64,000 nucleotides of DNA from Mactra quadrangularis (taxonomy: Eukaryota > Mollusca > Bivalvia > Venerida > Mactridae), in NCBI GenBank assembly GCA_025267735.1, contig CM046297.1:28050011-28114010 (forward strand), given 5' to 3'. The notes under the pieces were generated by a model, which did not search any database, had not been told where the DNA came from, and worked only from the letters and a program-made list of their open reading frames with translations. The position numbers and the translations under genes are program-made. Each line of letters opens with the position of its first letter. Position 1 is the stretch's first letter. Below are positions 59,906-64,000 of the stretch, one piece after another.

Positions 59906-60806
59906 TGGCTTTTAAGGGCTATACATTTATTAACAACGGGTTTTTTACTCTAGAGTAACATCGTAATAAGGTTTTTTTCAATTAAGATAGCACTGTTCCA
60001 TCAGAACTATTAGTACTTTGATAATATATGTGAAACTATTAAAAGGTTCCACACATATCTTTTACGGGTTACCCCTGTGTAATATACGCCGAGTTCCGTA
60101 AATGTAGTGATAATAATGACTGATGTGTTATTTCATGCTACGAAAATTCTCTTTTAAAAGTTTTGCATTTAATTCCTAGCTCTTTAATTCAACGTTTTTT
60201 GTTTACAAGAGCACCAAATAGTTGAGTGAGCTGTCCGCTGACTGTCATTGTCACGATATCGTTTGCTTACATTGCATTTAAGCTACACCCTTTTGATTAG
60301 TATCTTTTGAGGAATGAAACTTTCTTACAATGTAGTTGGTTTTAGTATACAGTGTAATCGCCATCTGGTTTAAGTGGTCACCTGCTGTAAGCAGCCACTT
60401 CCCTTTACTTGCTGTTTAATGCAGGTTATACTGTACATCTGCGTTTTTTTGTTTTATATTCATGTACATTATGTTTTTATTTGATAATTTATACATTTTA
60501 TGATTTACTTTTGTAATTCAGTTGATTGTTACGTTGCTATTATTTTAAATAAAATTAATGTTAGACTTTGTGTGCTATTATTTTTAAGCTGGTACGTTTT
60601 TATTTGCCATAGTAGAACTATAAGCTAAAAGCTTTATCAGACATGAAGTCTACAAACTCTGTTTTTGCAAATTTGTTCAGCTTGCTCATACAACATGTGG
60701 TATTAGAGATTAATGGAATCTGTGGTTTTTCTGGTACCTCAGATCCAAGTTCCACGGCTCAGGTAAATGTGAACAAGCCAGAAGATCATTATGTAATTAT
60801 ATTCAA
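59906..60806. other. No firm gene
   Basis: AT-rich. The frame at 60643-60864 runs into the MITE at 60816. A CAG|GTAAAT donor-like site at about 60762 makes a small exon conceivable, but the peptide is not recognisable. Confidence 0.35.
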
Positions 60807-60815
60807 CGTAAAAGA

Positions 60816-61214
60816 CAATCTGATTCAAACCCGATCTAAATCTTTCCGCTCGCCTACACGCTAATTTAGATCTGGCTGTTTTCTTACAAGGGTCACGTTC
60901 AGGTGACCTTTCTTCATTATGATATTCATGACGAAATCGTTATGTTTAGTAACTTGTTTACATCGTCTACGTCACGCAATTTAAAATGAGCCGTCCAATC
61001 GTAGACTGTTAAATACATGTAATACCGCTGTTAAATTAGCTCGCAAACCTTGGTATAAAAATAGAAATTACGAAATCAAAGTGCTATTATTAGTGTCTAG
61101 ATAAAAGCTACGCATTGATTGGTCGACACAAAGCTCATCTCGACGTGACCCTTAATTGGAACCTTAGAGATCCTGTACGACTACGCACTACAAGATATCT
61201 GTTTCTGGAGATTG
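60816..61214 (-). mobile_element. MULE-like MITE, inverted copy
   Basis: Ends CAATCTGATTCAAACCCGAT and GTTTCTGGAGATTG. Flanking 9-mers CGTAAAAGA (60807-60815) and CGTCAAAGA (61215-61223) match at 8 of 9. Aligns throughout with 34.7-35.1 kb. Confidence 0.88.
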
Positions 61215-61364
61215 CGTCAAAGAGAACAAGCTATAATAATTGTATTTAAATGCTTTCAGTATTACATAGGTCAATTAGAAAATTTTAAAGTCGTGTATGG
61301 ATCATTAGAGTCTAATACTGGTACATTCTAAGAATTATTGTTTAGTGAACTGTCCTTCTATTAT

Positions 61365-61435
61365 GGCTTTCACTGTTGAAAATGGGCATAAAACGTCTTT
61401 TATGGCTTTCACTGTTGAAAAAAGGCATAAAAAAT
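61365..61435 (+). repeat. Short tandem duplication
   Basis: TATGGCTTTCACTGTTGAAA followed by GGCATAAAA occurs twice, about 38 bp apart. Confidence 0.8.
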
Positions 61436-61774
61436 AACTACCAACCATCTACCATGATTGCATAAGGAACGGGTATGGTCGAGTAATAATGCTCTGGTTC
61501 CAACACTAAGTTTCCCGTGATTCCGAGGATCCCAAAAAAACTTGAAAAGAATACCCGTGATTCATAGCTAGGGATTCCGTCAGGATTCCTAACAGCTGCC
61601 AAGTTCTTACATGAATTTGAGTTTCCGTGAATTGTTCATCACAAATTAAGACTGCAAATCAACATCCAATTTGTTTTGTCTTTTATTGGTGGAAACCCTA
61701 ATGTCAAGGAGGAATCTTTGAACAACTGACTAGAGACTTCTCGGGATCCTTTGTAAAAACAGTAAGTGTGTCAA

Positions 61775-61965
61775 CTTGGGCCGGTAATGTTTGATAGCCA
61801 GAACTACGTTGGTTTTGATCACATCCAAAATCTACCTCGTTGTTACTTTCAGAAAGTAACCTGACGCCAGTACTGGAGCGACTAGGAAGTAGACTGGAAA
61901 GTGATTAATCTAAGTTGTACTAACTAATTCCACGATCGAGCTAAATTAAATTTCCATTTTACATT
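61775..61965 (+). mobile_element. SINE family C, diverged copy
   Basis: Contains TTTGATAGCCAGAAC, CGTTGGTTTTGATCACAT, GACTAGGAAGTAGACTGGAA and GATTAATCTAAGTTG, the tail order of family C. The head is largely lost. Confidence 0.65.
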
Positions 61966-62040
61966 AAACTAACGAATATAACAAAAAATAGTCAAATGAA
62001 ATGTATAAAATTATGTTTCAAGACTTTTTATAACAATATC

Positions 62041-62118
62041 TCGCGGGTTTAGCGCAAAACGGTCGTAACTCAATATAAGAAAGTAGTGAGGTGCGACCGT
62101 TTTGCAGTAAACCCGCGA
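62041..62118. repeat. Inverted repeat, 25-bp arms
   Basis: Arms 62041-62065 and 62094-62118 (TCGCGGGTTTA...CAAAACGGTCG) match at 23 of 25 positions around a 28-base loop. Possibly a minimal MITE. Confidence 0.85.
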
Positions 62119-62240
62119 TCTGTATATAGGTAAGAGGCAAGTTCTCCACTGATCATGGTTAGTTTCTAAACCTATCAGTCTCGTATGTCGCTGAACATCT
62201 AACAATTTCTCATATTATTTTTCAATATATTTTGATTATT

Positions 62241-62262
62241 TCACGGCGTCTCAACGCCGTGA
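62241..62262. repeat. Small perfect hairpin
   Basis: TCACGGCGT and ACGCCGTGA around a CTCA loop. Confidence 0.8.
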
Positions 62263-64000
62263 TAATGTAATGGGTAGATTTCGGTAGCAATGGGCAAAAG
62301 TCACGTGACAAAATCCTTTCGATTTCTACTGCCGACAATTTATTGGTTTTATGCAATCACTGTACAGCCCATTTCCATAATTAAGGGTTCCATAGAAAAA
62401 ACATTCATTTTTCAAAACCCTAAAAACAATATTTTTACCAACACACGAAATATCAGCGTTTTATACTAACACATTTCCGCAAATCCTTTCGACACACTTG
62501 AAAAGCTTGCAAGTTTTAATTTGTTCGAATGGATTATGTTTTCTCGTGTCCGAGTAAATCTTTCCACGTGTATTTTAAATGTCTATTGAACCTTACATTT
62601 ATAAGTTTCTATATTTGTTGGCATGTTATTTTTTTCTTTCTTATAAAATTATGATTTCTATTATAACATAGCTTGCCTTTTGTATTTAGGCGCATCTTTT
62701 CGGAATTGAGATAAGCGTAAATTCCTTTCGGGTATCCCGCAGCAAAAGTCTTCCGTAACAAGTAAAGGACTGAAATCAAGCTGCCGGTCAGTAAATAGCG
62801 GACATGATTGCAGCGGACGTTAAGGCAGGCAACACACCACTAAAATTTCAAGCGGACATTAACATTACACGCCACTATTTTCGATCGGAAAAAAATAATA
62901 ATGTACATAGATATTGTTGGAATAACGTTAATTACTTCGCAGGGTAACAAATAATTCGTAACTGTTTTGTCTTGAATGGATTGATGTTTAACGATTTCAT
63001 TAGGTATGACTTTATATCTGTATTAACATCCACAACATCAAACTTCGTTCAGAATTCATGTCTCATTATTTTGAGCAAAATTCTTAGTTTTCATTACATA
63101 TAATATGAACAGGAAAACATTTTATTACAAGTTACATTATAATACTGAAAAACCTGAACAGTTAAAATGACAATTCAACACAATGCTATTTTGAGTTACC
63201 TTAAGATTGTACTTAACTGCTTTGTTTTGTTTTTCGCCGTGACAATCACATTGCCGCATTTCGCAGCAATTTTTTACTTGTTGTTTATAACTATTGGTAT
63301 AACTTAGAATGCAGACGTGTCTTTAGTTTGAGATCTTAATAAGTATATAAACTCGAAACTCGAAATTCATCAGACACCAGTATATTTCCACGATAACTCA
63401 CAAGCGTCTGATTTCATTGTCGTAAAACATTGTTTATAAAGTTTACATTATTTCAAGGAGTCTTGTTATGGTTATACAACAGAAAAAGACAGACTTCGTG
63501 ACGTTTTGCAAATCTATAGCATATAGAAGTATTATGGTAAAATCTAAAATCACCGTCAGTTGTTCCTTTAGTTATCACATGTCCACGGTGAACTGAAGAA
63601 CAATTTATATGATAATTTAACTGCAGCTCAATCCAGTCAAGGACCGAATTTGAAGATAGGAAAACAAGATATCAAATATTTATCATACGAAAAAAGCAAC
63701 ATATCATTTAGATGCAAAACATGTTAAAACCAAGGTTTTACATTATTATCGTTTACCCAAAGTTTATCACGATTCTTGATTGAGAATCTTGATAGCATTT
63801 GGGTACGAAAATATTTGGTTACGAAGCAGCCTACACTTTATATTATATTATAAGCGCTACATCGTATCAAATCATACATAGAACAAAAGAAAGGCATTCG
63901 GAACAACCTCGGCGATCATCAAAATAAGCATACTATACAGATATTAAATTTGAAAAAAACTCAAAATAGCCGCAAGTCGTCCATTTTGAATTGGAATTAG
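62263..64000. other. No gene or recognised repeat
   Basis: AT-rich sequence to the window end. Only short open frames and no motif shared with other parts of the window. Confidence 0.4.

Noticed and set aside
60643..60864. Plus-strand open frame of 73 codons with a donor-like site
   Set aside because: It runs into the MULE-like MITE and the peptide has no recognisable features.

Overview
This window looks like AT-rich genomic DNA from an invertebrate animal, most likely a mollusc and probably a bivalve. The reasons are spliced genes with GT-AG introns, a TRIM/NHL-type beta-propeller exon of the kind greatly expanded in bivalves, several tRNA-derived SINE families, and many short non-autonomous DNA transposons. 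Species cannot be fixed from the sequence alone. There are no bacterial features, no CRISPR array and no rRNA. I found no intact transposase or reverse transcriptase.

Two genes can be supported. At the left edge (705-1631, +) is one open exon for a beta-propeller C-terminal region like that of molluscan TRIM-type proteins; its 5' exons, if any, lie off the window. The main gene is a rhodopsin-class seven-transmembrane receptor (+ strand). I reassembled it from four exons: 29288-29458, 53719-53839, 54189-54309 and 55558-56644. All junctions are GT-AG, the phases agree, and they give a 499-residue product. Conserved landmarks fall at the right spacing (N55, D84, C113, R138, W165, C190, P212, W267, N301-P-x-x-Y305), but three activation positions are unusual: N-R-A instead of D/N-R-Y, H instead of Y at 5.58, and C-W-S-V instead of C-W-x-P. 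The closest family by eye is the melatonin-receptor or moody/Tre1-like group; the ligand is unknown.

The rest is repeat-rich. From 1 to 29 kb there are SINEs with several tRNA-like heads, hAT-, Harbinger-, MULE- and TTAA-type MITEs (several with readable target-site duplications), foldback elements, and tandem arrays at 11.4 and 18.0 kb. Intron 1 of the receptor (24.3 kb) holds a tandem array directly after the donor site. It also holds two large inverted-repeat complexes (about 38.9-43.9 kb and 46.6-52.4 kb) and many more MITEs. Downstream of the receptor lies an 85-bp minisatellite carrying four perfect CRE palindromes (58.7-59.0 kb), then more MITEs and SINEs.

Nothing suggests cooperation between the two genes. 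The most interesting items are the receptor's altered microswitches, together with a nearby alternative acceptor that would restore N-R-Y but shift the frame. After these come the CRE array, the large inverted repeats in intron 1, and the set of SINEs with different heads but a common 3' domain.
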